Below are positions 45,462 through 57,749 of a stretch of 64,000 bases of DNA, in pieces. The stretch spans positions 310,001 to 374,000 of the forward strand of contig JAPWJY010000008.1 in assembly GCA_028283765.1 (NCBI GenBank), given 5' to 3'. The notes below the pieces were generated by a model, which made no database searches, was not told the DNA's origin, and saw only the letters and a program-made list of their open reading frames with translations. This DNA is from Parvibaculaceae bacterium (GTDB lineage Bacteria > Pseudomonadota > Alphaproteobacteria > Parvibaculales > Parvibaculaceae). Position numbers and translations under genes: made by a program. The stretch's first letter is position 1; every line of letters starts with the position of its first letter.

Positions 45462-46600
45462 GCCTTGAAGACCTTTTCCCATGCTTCCTGATAATCGTCC
45501 CATGTAGCGTGGACGCCGTCGGAGTCGAGCGGATACATGGAGACCACATTGGTCTTGACGGTGAAATACTGGTCCAGCCCCTTGTAGTCGTAGAGCGCCT
45601 GATTGTCGGGCGGCGTCTGCGGTATCGCATCCGCGATCACCACGGGCATGGAATTCGCGGTCGCGCCCGCAAGCTGTCCCTTGATCGAAAGGGCGTTGTT
45701 GATGAAGGCGTGCGCGGCGTCGATGTTGGGCGAGCCCTTGCCGATGGCGTAGCCCTCGATAAAGCCCATCGCCTGTTCCTTCGGATAGGCGACCTTGATC
45801 GTCGCGGCCTTGCCGACCCATTCCGCCACGGGTTCCCACCCTTGCGCGATAATGACTTCCTTGCTCGACAGCATGGTGACGAGATCGCCATAGCTCGGCG
45901 CAATGGTGCGTAGATGGTTTTTCTTCAGGTCGATCAGCAGGTCGGTGGTCTTCTTCAACTCGTCATAGGTCATGTGCGCAGGGTCCTTGACCCCGGCGAC
46001 CCGCGCCCAGGCGAAGATATTGCCCTGATAGTCGGCGGTGATGGCGCACTTGCCCTTGTATTCGGGCTTGAGCATGTCGGTCCACGAGGTCGGCGCGGTC
46101 TTGATGATATCCGCGTTATAGACCATGCAGTTCGAGCCATAGGTCATGGGCACGGCATACCATTTGCCGTCCTTCGACATATTGCCTTCGCAATATTTCA
46201 GGATGGTCGGATGGATGTTCTTGAAGTTCGGCACCTTGGACAGGTCGATCTCTTCGATCAGGCTGTCTTCGGCCAGAAAATGGTCCGTGGTGAAATAGGG
46301 GGTGCACAGGTCCACCTGGGCGGGGTTGAGCCTGAGCTTGGTGACGATCTCGTCGGTCGAGGAGATGTAGCTCTTCTGGAGCGCCGCGCCGCTCTTCTTG
46401 GAGAAGTCGTCGGCCTCAAGGAAGCTGTCATAGCCTTCCCAGCCGATGAAGTTGAGTTTGGTCGCGGCCTGCGCGGCGAGGGGCGGAAGGCCGGCAACGG
46501 CCAGCGCACCGGCGGCGCCGATGCCCTTCAACAAGGTCCGGCGGTCCATATCCATGCGGAAATGAACAAGATCAGAACGCCCGGTGTTGTCTTTGGTCAT
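45458..46600 (-). CDS. Tat-exported extracellular solute-binding protein, PotD/opine type
   Basis: 380 residues. A twin-arginine signal, MDRRTLLKGIGAAGALAVAG, begins near residue 18. The mature domain opens KLNFIGWEGYDSF and ends DSDGVHATWDDYQEAWEKVF, features of family 1/PotD-type binding proteins for polyamines, opines or similar nitrogen compounds. It heads the operon with two permeases, two SDRs and a deacetylase. The paralogue at 54856 shares the WEGYD and SDGVH motifs. Ligand cannot be deduced. Confidence 0.88.
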   Translation of the reverse strand: MTKDNTGRSDLVHFRMDMDRRTLLKGIGAAGALAVAGLPPLAAQAATKLNFIGWEGYDSFLEADDFSKKSGAALQKSYISSTDEIVTKLRLNPAQVDLCTPYFTTDHFLAEDSLIEEIDLSKVPNFKNIHPTILKYCEGNMSKDGKWYAVPMTYGSNCMVYNADIIKTAPTSWTDMLKPEYKGKCAITADYQGNIFAWARVAGVKDPAHMTYDELKKTTDLLIDLKKNHLRTIAPSYGDLVTMLSSKEVIIAQGWEPVAEWVGKAATIKVAYPKEQAMGFIEGYAIGKGSPNIDAAHAFINNALSIKGQLAGATANSMPVVIADAIPQTPPDNQALYDYKGLDQYFTVKTNVVSMYPLDSDGVHATWDDYQEAWEKVFKA

Positions 46601-46699
46601 CCGCCGCTTCCTTCTTACACGATGAATGGGCAGTTTTTGATCATATTCCCAGCCGGGACGGCCAAATATGCCTAAAAATTAGCCCGTTTACTTGTCTGT

Positions 46700-46711
46700 C
46701 TAATATGTTAG
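46700..46711. promoter_or_regulatory. Candidate LysR-type site
   Basis: CTAATATGTTAG, a dyad with arms CTAA/TTAG, in the 168-base gap between the divergent transporter operon and the LysR gene. Position and dyad fit LysR regulators; the motif is short. Confidence 0.3.
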
Positions 46712-46768
46712 CAATTCAATGCGGCTTGTACATTGTGGAATAGCCGAAGTGAACTTTAGCGAAGGGGC

Positions 46769-47737
46769 ATGCAACGGCGCATGCAGCCAGACGGTATGAG
46801 TGGCATCAGTGGAAGCTCCTTCAGGGGCTATGTTTCCGAGACGGATTTGCGGCTCCTGCGCGTGTTCAAGGCCGTGGCGGACGGCGGGGGCTTCAGCGCG
46901 GCGGAAGTGCATCTCGGCAAGAGCAAATCCGCGATCAGCACCGACATCACCGATCTGGAGCGCCGGCTGGGCGTGAAGCTTTGCCAGCGCGGCCGTTCCG
47001 GTTTTTTACTGACCGCGGAAGGCGAGCATATCCGCCGGGCCGTCGATGAGCTTGTGCAGGATCTGGACCGTTTTCGCGACAAGGTGAACAGGGCCAGGCA
47101 GCACCTCTCGGGCGAGCTTTCGATCTATGTGACCGACAATATCGTGACGCACGATCAATCGCCGATCGTGCGCGCCATCACGGCGTTCGCGCGGCTGCAT
47201 CCCCATGTTTTCCTCACGCTGGTTTCAGCGCCCGCCAGCGATGTCGAGCAGGCGCTGCTGGACGGGCGCGCCAATCTGGGCATATCGATCGTGGCGCGTC
47301 CTGTGCCCAATCTGGACATGCTGCCGCTGTTCGAGGAGATCAATCATCTCTATTGCGGCGCTGAGCATTCCTTGTTCGCAGTGCCGGATGAGGAACTGAC
47401 GTTCGAGCGCATCGCCGATTGCCGCATGGTGGATGTGTCGGCGGCGGGGGAGGCGGGGTTCGTCGAGGCGCTTCGCCAGAAGTTCCAGATTGCGGCGCGC
47501 TCGAACAGCATCGACGCCCGGGTGATTCTGCTGCTCAGCGGCGAGTTTCTGGGTTTTCTGCCGCCGCCTTATGCCCGCACCTGGGTCGAGCGGGGGCAGT
47601 TGCGCGCCCTGATGCCCTCCAGCATCACCACCACGAACGTCTTCTACGCCATTTTCAACCGCGCCGCGCCGCCCAGCCTGATCGTCGATCAGTTCAGGGA
47701 AATCCTGCTGTCCCAGTATCGCCTGCCCCGGCGATGA
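46769..47737 (+). CDS. LysR family transcriptional regulator
   Basis: 322 residues. The winged helix-turn-helix is at about residues 25-85 (TDLRLLRVFKAVADGGGFSAAEVHLGKSKSAISTDITDLERRLGVKLCQRGRSGFLLTAEG, in LysR order), then a linker helix and the periplasmic-binding-like effector domain. It is divergent from the transporter-SDR-deacetylase operon and precedes a desaturase gene, so it likely controls both. ATGs at 46781 and 46796 are alternative starts. Confidence 0.9.
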   Translation: MQRRMQPDGMSGISGSSFRGYVSETDLRLLRVFKAVADGGGFSAAEVHLGKSKSAISTDITDLERRLGVKLCQRGRSGFLLTAEGEHIRRAVDELVQDLDRFRDKVNRARQHLSGELSIYVTDNIVTHDQSPIVRAITAFARLHPHVFLTLVSAPASDVEQALLDGRANLGISIVARPVPNLDMLPLFEEINHLYCGAEHSLFAVPDEELTFERIADCRMVDVSAAGEAGFVEALRQKFQIAARSNSIDARVILLLSGEFLGFLPPPYARTWVERGQLRALMPSSITTTNVFYAIFNRAAPPSLIVDQFREILLSQYRLPRR

Positions 47738-47815
47738 AGGCTGTTTGCAGAAACAGAAGTTCACTTCGCTCATTCGGGAACGTCCGCGACGGATCGAGCG
47801 GCTAGCCTTGGACAG

Positions 47816-48802
47816 ATGGCGAAAGCCGTTTGCATCAGAAGGTGGAGCAGAGACGTGGAGCAGAAGGTCTTCAATCGGCGCGAACTCATCGAACCGGCGC
47901 GGTTGCGGATGTTGAGTGTGCGTTCCAACACGCGGGGGTTGCTGCAACTGTTCAGCCAGCTGGCGGCGATTGCGGTCACGACCACATTGCTCGCTCTCCT
48001 GTGGGGAAGCTGGTGGGGCGTCCTGCCCTTCATGGCACAGGGCATCCTGATCAACTGCCTTTATGCCGGCCAGCATGAAATGAGCCACTACACCGCGTTC
48101 CGCAGCCGCTGGCTGAACGAATGGGTTGGCGAGATCATCGGCTTTTTCGTGATCTATCCTGCGAAGTGGGACCGCTGGTTCCATATGGCGCATCACAAGC
48201 ACACCCAGGACTGGGGCAAGGATCCCGAACTGCTGATCCGCCCGCCTTATACGCGCTGGACCTGGCTGCTGAACATGAGCAGCGTTCTCTACTGGTACGG
48301 GAGAATCCGCAGCACGCTTCGCTGTGCATTTGGCAAGATTCCTCCCTATGCGTGGTGGCTGACGGCAACCCAGCCGCGCGAGGTTGTGGCCGAGGCGCGC
48401 TGGTATGTCGCCGGCTATGTGCTGATCCTGCTGCTCTCCCTCTGGTTCCGCACGCCCGTCGCTCTTCAGTTCTGGCTTGCGCCCATGTTCCTGATGAAAT
48501 GGGTCCACCAGTTCCAGAATGTCGGCGAGCACACAGGGTTGAGCCATCACGGCCTTGATACCATGCGCAACACGCGCACCCTCACGGGGCCTGCCGTCGT
48601 GCGCTGGCTCGTCTGGAACATGTCCTACCATGCAGCCCATCACACCTTTCCCGGCGTGCCCTTTCATCGTCTGCCGGAACTCCAGACGACGGTTATGTCG
48701 GCCGTAAAGCATCCGACGCCCGTCGCCAGCTATCTCGGCGCGCAGCGTGAGATTGCGAAACTTCTCAGCAATAGAACGCGTGACCCCAAGGTGGCGATAT
48801 GA
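47816..48802 (+). CDS. Membrane fatty acid desaturase-family di-iron enzyme
   Basis: 328 residues with four to six hydrophobic segments and three histidine boxes: HEMSH (87-91), HMAHH (123-127) and HAAHH (272-276), plus NVGEHTGLSHH near 240. These bind two irons in membrane desaturases and hydroxylases. The family acts on acyl chains but also on sterols, carotenoids and small amines, so a fatty acid substrate is not certain. The stop overlaps the next gene (ATGA), and the LysR gene is 78 nt upstream. Confidence 0.85.
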   Translation: MAKAVCIRRWSRDVEQKVFNRRELIEPARLRMLSVRSNTRGLLQLFSQLAAIAVTTTLLALLWGSWWGVLPFMAQGILINCLYAGQHEMSHYTAFRSRWLNEWVGEIIGFFVIYPAKWDRWFHMAHHKHTQDWGKDPELLIRPPYTRWTWLLNMSSVLYWYGRIRSTLRCAFGKIPPYAWWLTATQPREVVAEARWYVAGYVLILLLSLWFRTPVALQFWLAPMFLMKWVHQFQNVGEHTGLSHHGLDTMRNTRTLTGPAVVRWLVWNMSYHAAHHTFPGVPFHRLPELQTTVMSAVKHPTPVASYLGAQREIAKLLSNRTRDPKVAI

Positions 48803-49650
48803 CGAACAAAGATGTGAAGCTCGACGTTTATCAGGCGCTCTGGTCGATGCTGCTGCGCAGGCCCGATGGCGTGGAGCGGCCAATCGAGCAGTGCTTCGAA
48901 ATGGTCGGGGCCGCCGGGTTCGATGGCATGTGCATCGATCTCGGGGTCACCGACATGGCGAGCGCGCGCAAGTGCCGCGATCTGTTCACGCAGAACGGAC
49001 TCGGCTGCCTGCTGACCGCTTTCGTGAAGAAGATCGACGATCTGCCGCCGGTGCTCGATCTGGCGCAGGAGCTGGGCGCGAAGTTCGTCAACATCATCGG
49101 GCAGGTCATGCCGCTCGGGGTGGATGCGACCGTGCCTGTGGTGCGGCGCTGGATGGAGATGGCGGACCGGGCAGGGGTGGAAATCCAGTTCGAGACCCAT
49201 CGCAACAGCATCACCAACGATCTTTTCGCGACGCTGCAACTGCTCGACGCCGTGCCCGAAATGACGGTGAGCGCGGACCTCTCCCATTATCTCGTCGGCC
49301 GGGAAATCGAATATCCGCCGTCTCCGGCCTCGCAGGAGCATATCCGCCGCATTCTCACGCGCGCGCAGTCCTTTCAGGGCCGCGTCGCCTCGCGCCAGCA
49401 GATACAGGTGCCCCTGGCCTTTCCGCACAACCGGAAATGGGTCGATCTCTTCCTCGGCTGGTGGGAGACGGGCTTTGCGATGTGGCTGAAGCAGAATCCG
49501 GAAAAGAAGGCGCTTAATTTCCTCTGCGAACTGGGGCCGTCCGAATATGCGATGACGGGCCCGGACGGATATGAACTCTCCGACCGCTGGGAAGAATCGC
49601 TCATGATGAAGGATATGGTTCAGGACATCTGGAAACGTCTGGCCGCGTGA
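48799..49650 (+). CDS. Sugar phosphate isomerase/epimerase-type TIM barrel
   Basis: 283 residues, AP-endonuclease-2-like (xylose isomerase-like) barrel: GFDGMCIDLG, FETHRN (metal Glu), SADLSHY (metal Asp/His) and LCELGPSEYA (metal Glu) occur in the order expected for a divalent-metal site. Members isomerise or epimerise sugars and hydroxy acids. Translationally coupled to the desaturase, which is an unusual partner. Substrate unknown. Confidence 0.83.
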   Translation: MTNKDVKLDVYQALWSMLLRRPDGVERPIEQCFEMVGAAGFDGMCIDLGVTDMASARKCRDLFTQNGLGCLLTAFVKKIDDLPPVLDLAQELGAKFVNIIGQVMPLGVDATVPVVRRWMEMADRAGVEIQFETHRNSITNDLFATLQLLDAVPEMTVSADLSHYLVGREIEYPPSPASQEHIRRILTRAQSFQGRVASRQQIQVPLAFPHNRKWVDLFLGWWETGFAMWLKQNPEKKALNFLCELGPSEYAMTGPDGYELSDRWEESLMMKDMVQDIWKRLAA

Positions 49651-49662
49651 AAGACGCGGCGG

Positions 49663-53190
<3,528 letters not shown>

Positions 53191-53226
53191 GTCGTTACCT
53201 TTCGGGTCGTTTGCCGCGGCATGATG

Positions 53227-53997
53227 TCAGCCGCGATAGCGCGTGATCTGGAGTGCGATGGCGGCAATGCCGAGCGTGATGCAGATGATGCCGGTGCCCA
53301 GCGCATTGATCATGGGTGTGATGGTGGTGCGCATCATGCCCCAGATGAGAATCGAGAGCGTGTTGCTGCTGGTGGTGAAGAAGGCGATGACGAAATCGTC
53401 AAGCGACAGCGCCATGGCGATCAGCAGGCCGCCCACGATGGAGGTGCTGATGAGCGGCAGCGTGATGGTGAGGAAAGCGCGGGTCTGCGTGGCGCCCAGG
53501 TCGCGCGCCGCCTCGATGGCGGAAGGATCGAGCGTGACCACGCGGACATAGATGACGGCGGTGACGAACGGCAGCGTAAAGACGAGGTGGGCGAGCGTGG
53601 TCGCGAAAACGCCGGTCGGGATGCCGATGAAGTTCAGATAGGTGAGGAGGGAAAGGCCCAGCACCAGCGGCGGCAGCATCAGGGGCAGGCTGAGCACGAG
53701 CAGCAGCAGCACGGCGATGCGCTGGGGCAGGCGGGCAAGGCCGAGCGCGGTCGCAAGCCCTACGGCCGTCGCCGAGAAGCCGCAGCCAAGGGTGATCTTG
53801 GCGGTCGTCAGCGCAGCGCGCCAGAACTGGTCCTGCGCGGCAAGCCTTGCATACCAGTCGAGGGTGAGGGCCGGAATCGGGAAGGCGGCGATCGGCCGGC
53901 TGGTGAAGGAGAACAGCACGCACAACACCAGCGGCGACAGCAGGAAGCCGGCGACCAGCCAGGTCAGCAGATGGGAAAGGAAGGTTTCGTTTTTCAT
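53227..53997 (-). CDS. ABC transporter permease, PotC-like
   Basis: 256 residues, six membrane helices, EAA loop EAARDLGATQTRAFLTITLP near residue 170. Start ATG at 53997 overlaps the PotB-like stop (ATGA). The end ALQITRYRG closely resembles the end of the other PotC-like protein in this window (ALRITNYRG), so the two are paralogues. The monooxygenase begins 36 nt downstream. Confidence 0.9.
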   Translation of the reverse strand: MKNETFLSHLLTWLVAGFLLSPLVLCVLFSFTSRPIAAFPIPALTLDWYARLAAQDQFWRAALTTAKITLGCGFSATAVGLATALGLARLPQRIAVLLLLVLSLPLMLPPLVLGLSLLTYLNFIGIPTGVFATTLAHLVFTLPFVTAVIYVRVVTLDPSAIEAARDLGATQTRAFLTITLPLISTSIVGGLLIAMALSLDDFVIAFFTTSSNTLSILIWGMMRTTITPMINALGTGIICITLGIAAIALQITRYRG

Positions 53998-54851
53998 CGC
54001 GGCTGAAGCGTCCTGCGCGCGATGCCGCCGATCAGGACCAGAATGGCGACGCAGCTGGCGATCAGCGAGAAAGACATGGCCGAGCCCATTGGCGTGTTCA
54101 TACGAAGGCCGAACTGGGCCTGAATGAAATTGCCGAACATGGCGTCTCCGGGGCTTCCGACCATGGCGGGGGTCACATAGTCGCCGGTCGAGAGCAGGAA
54201 CACCATGGCGAAGCTTGCAAGCGCGCCGGAGAGAACCTGCGGCAGCACGATGTCGCGAAGCGCCTGCCACCAGCCCGCGCCAAGATCGCGCGCCGCCGAG
54301 ATCGTCGTCGCGTCGATGTTCCGCATGGCGCCGTAAATCGGCAGGATCGCCAGCGGCAGGAGATAATGGGTCAGCGCCACGATCAGCGCGCCCCGGTTGA
54401 ACAGCAGGATTTCCAGCGGCTGGCTGATAAGCCCGCTTGCGAGCAAGGCCGAATTGAGGATGCCATCCAGCCCAAGGATGGTCCGCCAGGAATAGATCTT
54501 GACCAGATAGCCGCCGAACATGGTCATGAGCGCGATCAGCAGGACGATCTCGCCCGACCGCTTCAGCACGAAGCGCACTGCATAGGAAAAGAAGAAGGCG
54601 AACACCGTGGTGATTGTTGCGACGGAGAGGCCGATCATCAGTGTACGGCCCAGAACATCGCGATAGTCGGTATAGACCTTGATGTAGTTGACGCCGGAAA
54701 AGGCGGGGACGACCCGGAACAGGGTCGCCTTCCAGAAGCTTTCGACAAGGAACAGCGACAAGGGGGCGACGAACAGGCCGACGAAAACCAGAAGGGCGGG
54801 GACCAGAAGCAGAATGGTCACGAATATCCGGCTCTGCCCTTCCGTTTTCAT
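53994..54851 (-). CDS. ABC transporter permease, PotB-like
   Basis: 285 residues with six membrane helices. MFGGYLVKIYSWRTILGLDGILN matches the paralogue at 44529, and SAARDLGAGWWQALRDIVLPQ is the ATPase-docking loop. It begins four bases after the binding-protein stop. It forms the transporter channel with the PotC-like partner; the ATPase must come from elsewhere in the genome. Confidence 0.9.
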   Translation of the reverse strand: MKTEGQSRIFVTILLLVPALLVFVGLFVAPLSLFLVESFWKATLFRVVPAFSGVNYIKVYTDYRDVLGRTLMIGLSVATITTVFAFFFSYAVRFVLKRSGEIVLLIALMTMFGGYLVKIYSWRTILGLDGILNSALLASGLISQPLEILLFNRGALIVALTHYLLPLAILPIYGAMRNIDATTISAARDLGAGWWQALRDIVLPQVLSGALASFAMVFLLSTGDYVTPAMVGSPGDAMFGNFIQAQFGLRMNTPMGSAMSFSLIASCVAILVLIGGIARRTLQPR

Positions 54852-54855
54852 GGGG

Positions 54856-56016
54856 TCAGGCCTTCAGGAAGCGTTCGTAGCCGTCGAGCATTTCCTCATA
54901 GGTGACATGCACGCCGTCGCTCTCGGCGGGGAACATGCGAGGATAGATATGCGCCTGGGCGAAATATTCATCGAGGTTGGCGAAGTTGTAGAGCTTCTGA
55001 ACCTCGGGGCTCATCTGCTTTGCCGCCTGCGCATTGACCACGCCGAGGAAATTGTCGTTGCCGAACTTGAGCTGGGCGTCGAGGCTGATGGCCTGATCGA
55101 TGAAGGTCAGGTCGAGGTCATGGTTCGGCGCGTTGTTGGCGATGTTGAAGGTGTCGATGAAGGCCCATGTGCCTTCCACCGGCTTGGCGATTTCCACGGT
55201 CACGCCCTTGGCCTTGCACCACAGCACCATCGGCTCCCAGCCCATGATCATGGCGGCCTCGCCGCGGATCAGCAGGTCTGCGCCGTCGCCGAGACTCGCG
55301 GGCATGGCGCGCACATGCTCCTTCTTCAGCTTGATCAGAAGGTCGATGGTTTCCTTGAGTTCGGCGGGCGTCAGCAGGGTGGGGGTCCTGGTGCCGGTGG
55401 CGACCGGCGCCCACACCACCACATTCGTCATCACGTCGCTGAACAGGGCGACCTTGCCCTTGTATTCCGGCTTGAGGAAATCCTTCCAGCTCGTCGGCGG
55501 GCTGCTGACCATCTTGGGATTGTAGATCAACGGACAGGAGCTGAAGGTGAAGGGCACGCCATAGCGCTTGCCATCGGCTTCCATGCCCTCAAGGGTCTGG
55601 AAGAACGGCATGAGCTGGGAGAAATTCTTCAGCTTGTCCGCTTCAATGGGGGCGAGCAGGCCGCTCTGGCCCATCAGCGCCACATACATCTGGGAGAAGT
55701 TGGTGAGGTCGACCGTGCCCATGCCGCCGGAGCGCAGCTTGGTGATGATGTCCTCGGTGGTGTTGATGTAGGTGGTGTCGATGGCGGCATTGTTCTTCTT
55801 GAGGAAGTCGCCGATATGGAAACCGGCATCATAGCCTTCCCATCCGACAAACGAGACGTGTGCCAGCGTGTCGGCGAGCGCCTTGCCGGGCAGGCCCGCG
55901 CCGACAGCGGCGAGCAGGGCTGCAGCGCCTGCGCCCTTCAAAAGGTTGCGGCGGGAAAGATTTTCCAGAACCGCCGAGAGATCGTTGCCGTCGTTCATCT
56001 TCGTGAGGTTTCGCAT
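54856..56016 (-). CDS. Tat-exported solute-binding protein, PotD/opine type
   Basis: 386 residues from the ATG at 56016 (GGGA eight bases upstream). Twin-arginine signal LSRRNLLKGAGAAALLAAVG, mature start near residue 50. VSFVGWEGYDAGF and ESDGVHVTYEEML parallel the binding protein at 45458. It should bind a small cationic or zwitterionic nitrogen compound in the periplasm. It heads an operon with two permeases and an LLM monooxygenase and is divergent from an Lrp-type gene. Confidence 0.87.
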   Translation of the reverse strand: MRNLTKMNDGNDLSAVLENLSRRNLLKGAGAAALLAAVGAGLPGKALADTLAHVSFVGWEGYDAGFHIGDFLKKNNAAIDTTYINTTEDIITKLRSGGMGTVDLTNFSQMYVALMGQSGLLAPIEADKLKNFSQLMPFFQTLEGMEADGKRYGVPFTFSSCPLIYNPKMVSSPPTSWKDFLKPEYKGKVALFSDVMTNVVVWAPVATGTRTPTLLTPAELKETIDLLIKLKKEHVRAMPASLGDGADLLIRGEAAMIMGWEPMVLWCKAKGVTVEIAKPVEGTWAFIDTFNIANNAPNHDLDLTFIDQAISLDAQLKFGNDNFLGVVNAQAAKQMSPEVQKLYNFANLDEYFAQAHIYPRMFPAESDGVHVTYEEMLDGYERFLKA

Positions 56017-56275
56017 TGGATTTGTCCCGCAAACGGATGTCAGGGAAAGGGGCGGATGTGCGACGAAGCCCGTCGCTTGCGAAGAATTTTTGGTCAAATG
56101 ATCATTCCCGTCAATCGCTAATGACGTTGGAATTGTCCGTTTTCCTCATAAATTTCTAATATGCTGAACAAATATGCGAAGTTGATGCTTTTATCTGCAC
56201 GTTTCTCGTTGGTTCGCCTATATTCGCAGCAGGATAAGAAGAGGTAAATGTGTTTGTTTACGTCCGGGGGCCGAG

Positions 56276-56761
56276 ATGAGCAGTGAAAATGTGCCCGAGA
56301 TCGATGAACTGAGCCGCCAGCTCATTATTGAGTTGCAGGAGAATGGCCGGGCCTCGTTCCGGGAACTGGGCGACAAGCTGGGCGTCGCGCCCAATACGGT
56401 GCGGGCGCGGTTCAAGCAGCTTCAGGACCAGGGCATCATCGACATCATTGCTGTGCCCAATCCGGCCCAGATGGGACTTACGTTTCATGCGACCATCGGC
56501 CTGCGGGTCGAGCCGGGGCAGGTGGAGCAGGCGGTCGCGCTGCTGGAACGCCGGGCTGATGTCGGCTGGATCGGTCTCATCCTCAACCACTATGACATCA
56601 TGTTCGAGATTGCGGCCCGCAATGCCGCCGCTTTCGGCCGCCTCAAGGAAGAGCTTTTCGCGGAAATCACCGGTTTCATCGAGGCCGACGTCTTCATGAT
56701 GTGGGACATCCGCAAGTTCCGCTACCTGATCGCGCCCGAGGGGAGCGATCAGTCCCTCTAG
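56276..56761 (+). CDS. Lrp/AsnC family transcriptional regulator
   Basis: 161 residues. N-terminal winged helix (IDELSRQLIIELQENGRASFRELGDKLGVAPNTVRARFKQLQDQGII, residues 9-55, in AsnC order) and a C-terminal RAM ligand domain. Divergent from the transporter-monooxygenase operon, which it probably controls in response to the transported compound or a product. The 259-base gap between them is AT-richer and must contain its site. Confidence 0.9.
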   Translation: MSSENVPEIDELSRQLIIELQENGRASFRELGDKLGVAPNTVRARFKQLQDQGIIDIIAVPNPAQMGLTFHATIGLRVEPGQVEQAVALLERRADVGWIGLILNHYDIMFEIAARNAAAFGRLKEELFAEITGFIEADVFMMWDIRKFRYLIAPEGSDQSL

Positions 56762-56773
56762 TTTTTGCGCGCC

Positions 56774-57466
56774 TTACTGGAGGCCGAGATCGCGCGACAG
56801 GGCCTGCATCGAGCGGATCAGGGCGCGCACGGCGGCGCGGGAGCGGGCGAGGTCGGGCCAGGCCAGTTCCTGGATGATGATGCCGTCGATCCCCGCCATC
56901 ACCAGTTGCGCGAGCCGGGCGATGGCCTCGCCGGTTGCGGGGATATCGTTGGGGGCATGGGCCGAGAACACATGCTCATGGGCGCTGACATAATCATTGT
57001 ACTGGCGCTTCGCCATCCATTCCGCGCCCTCGGTCCGCAGCGCGTAAAGCGTCAACTCATATTGCACTATCTGGATGGCGCGATTGTCCTCGGCATGGGC
57101 CCAGCCGGTCAGCAGCGCCCGCTTTATGCATTCGTCGAGATCGCGTGCGCCGGTCACGCCCATGCGCAGCGTATGGGCGAAGCGGGCGGAAAGCGTATCG
57201 AGCACGGCCAGCAGCAGCGCTTCCTTGGTGCCGAAATGATAGTGCAGCGTGCCGAGCGGCACCCCGGCCTTGAGCGCGATGCTGCGCGTCGTCGTGCCGA
57301 CCACGCCGTCGTCGCACAGCGCCTGCAGGGCGCCCTCCACCAGCCGTTCGCGGGTTTCGCGCGCCTTGCGCCCTGCCCTCGGTTCCCCGGCCTTCGGCTC
57401 CTTTTCCACCTGCACGGAGGCTGTCCCTGTTGCAGGGGGCATGGGGGGAATCGTCGCCTTTGTCAC
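56774..57466 (-). CDS. TetR/AcrR family transcriptional regulator
   Basis: 230 residues from a GTG start at 57466 (GAGG eight bases upstream). A flexible N-terminus of about 30 residues precedes the helix-turn-helix RERLVEGALQALCDDGVVGTTTRSIALKAGVPLGTLHYHFGTKEAL, with a helical ligand domain after it. Divergent from hyuA; the palindrome at 57578 is its likely operator. An ATG at 57442 is an alternative start. Confidence 0.88.
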   Translation of the reverse strand: MTKATIPPMPPATGTASVQVEKEPKAGEPRAGRKARETRERLVEGALQALCDDGVVGTTTRSIALKAGVPLGTLHYHFGTKEALLLAVLDTLSARFAHTLRMGVTGARDLDECIKRALLTGWAHAEDNRAIQIVQYELTLYALRTEGAEWMAKRQYNDYVSAHEHVFSAHAPNDIPATGEAIARLAQLVMAGIDGIIIQELAWPDLARSRAAVRALIRSMQALSRDLGLQ

Positions 57467-57577
57467 GGGTCTCGCCTCATCTGGGTTCAGGAGTCTCTCC
57501 CTTATCTTCTATAGAGTCGCCGCCGTCTTACACCTGTAAAATCGACGCGCCTGCCCGTTCCGGCCTCTTTTCTAAAA

Positions 57578-57593
57578 TTGGTCTATTGACCAA
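57578..57593. promoter_or_regulatory. Probable TetR operator
   Basis: TTGGTC-TATT-GACCAA, a perfect 6-bp dyad with a four-base centre, lies 111 nt from the TetR start and 156 nt from hyuA. It overlaps a TTGACC hexamer facing hyuA and abuts a TATAAT (57599-57594) on the minus strand facing the regulator, which fits repression of both genes. Confidence 0.6.
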
Positions 57594-57749
57594 ATTATAA
57601 AAAATCATTTTAGTTGATCCCGCTTCATTGATCAGGCGGGCGCGGCCCGGCCTTCCAGATATGACCTGGTGAAAAGCGGTCGCGTGGCCGGTGCGATGCT
57701 TCCTGCCGGATCCGCGGTATTGCGGCGATAGTTCCTTGAGGAGAGTGCG

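Noticed and set aside
43747-45630. A single 627-codon frame that would fuse two permeases
   Set aside because: The upstream part is out-of-frame reading of the PotB-like gene; the PotC-like gene has its own ATG at 44523.
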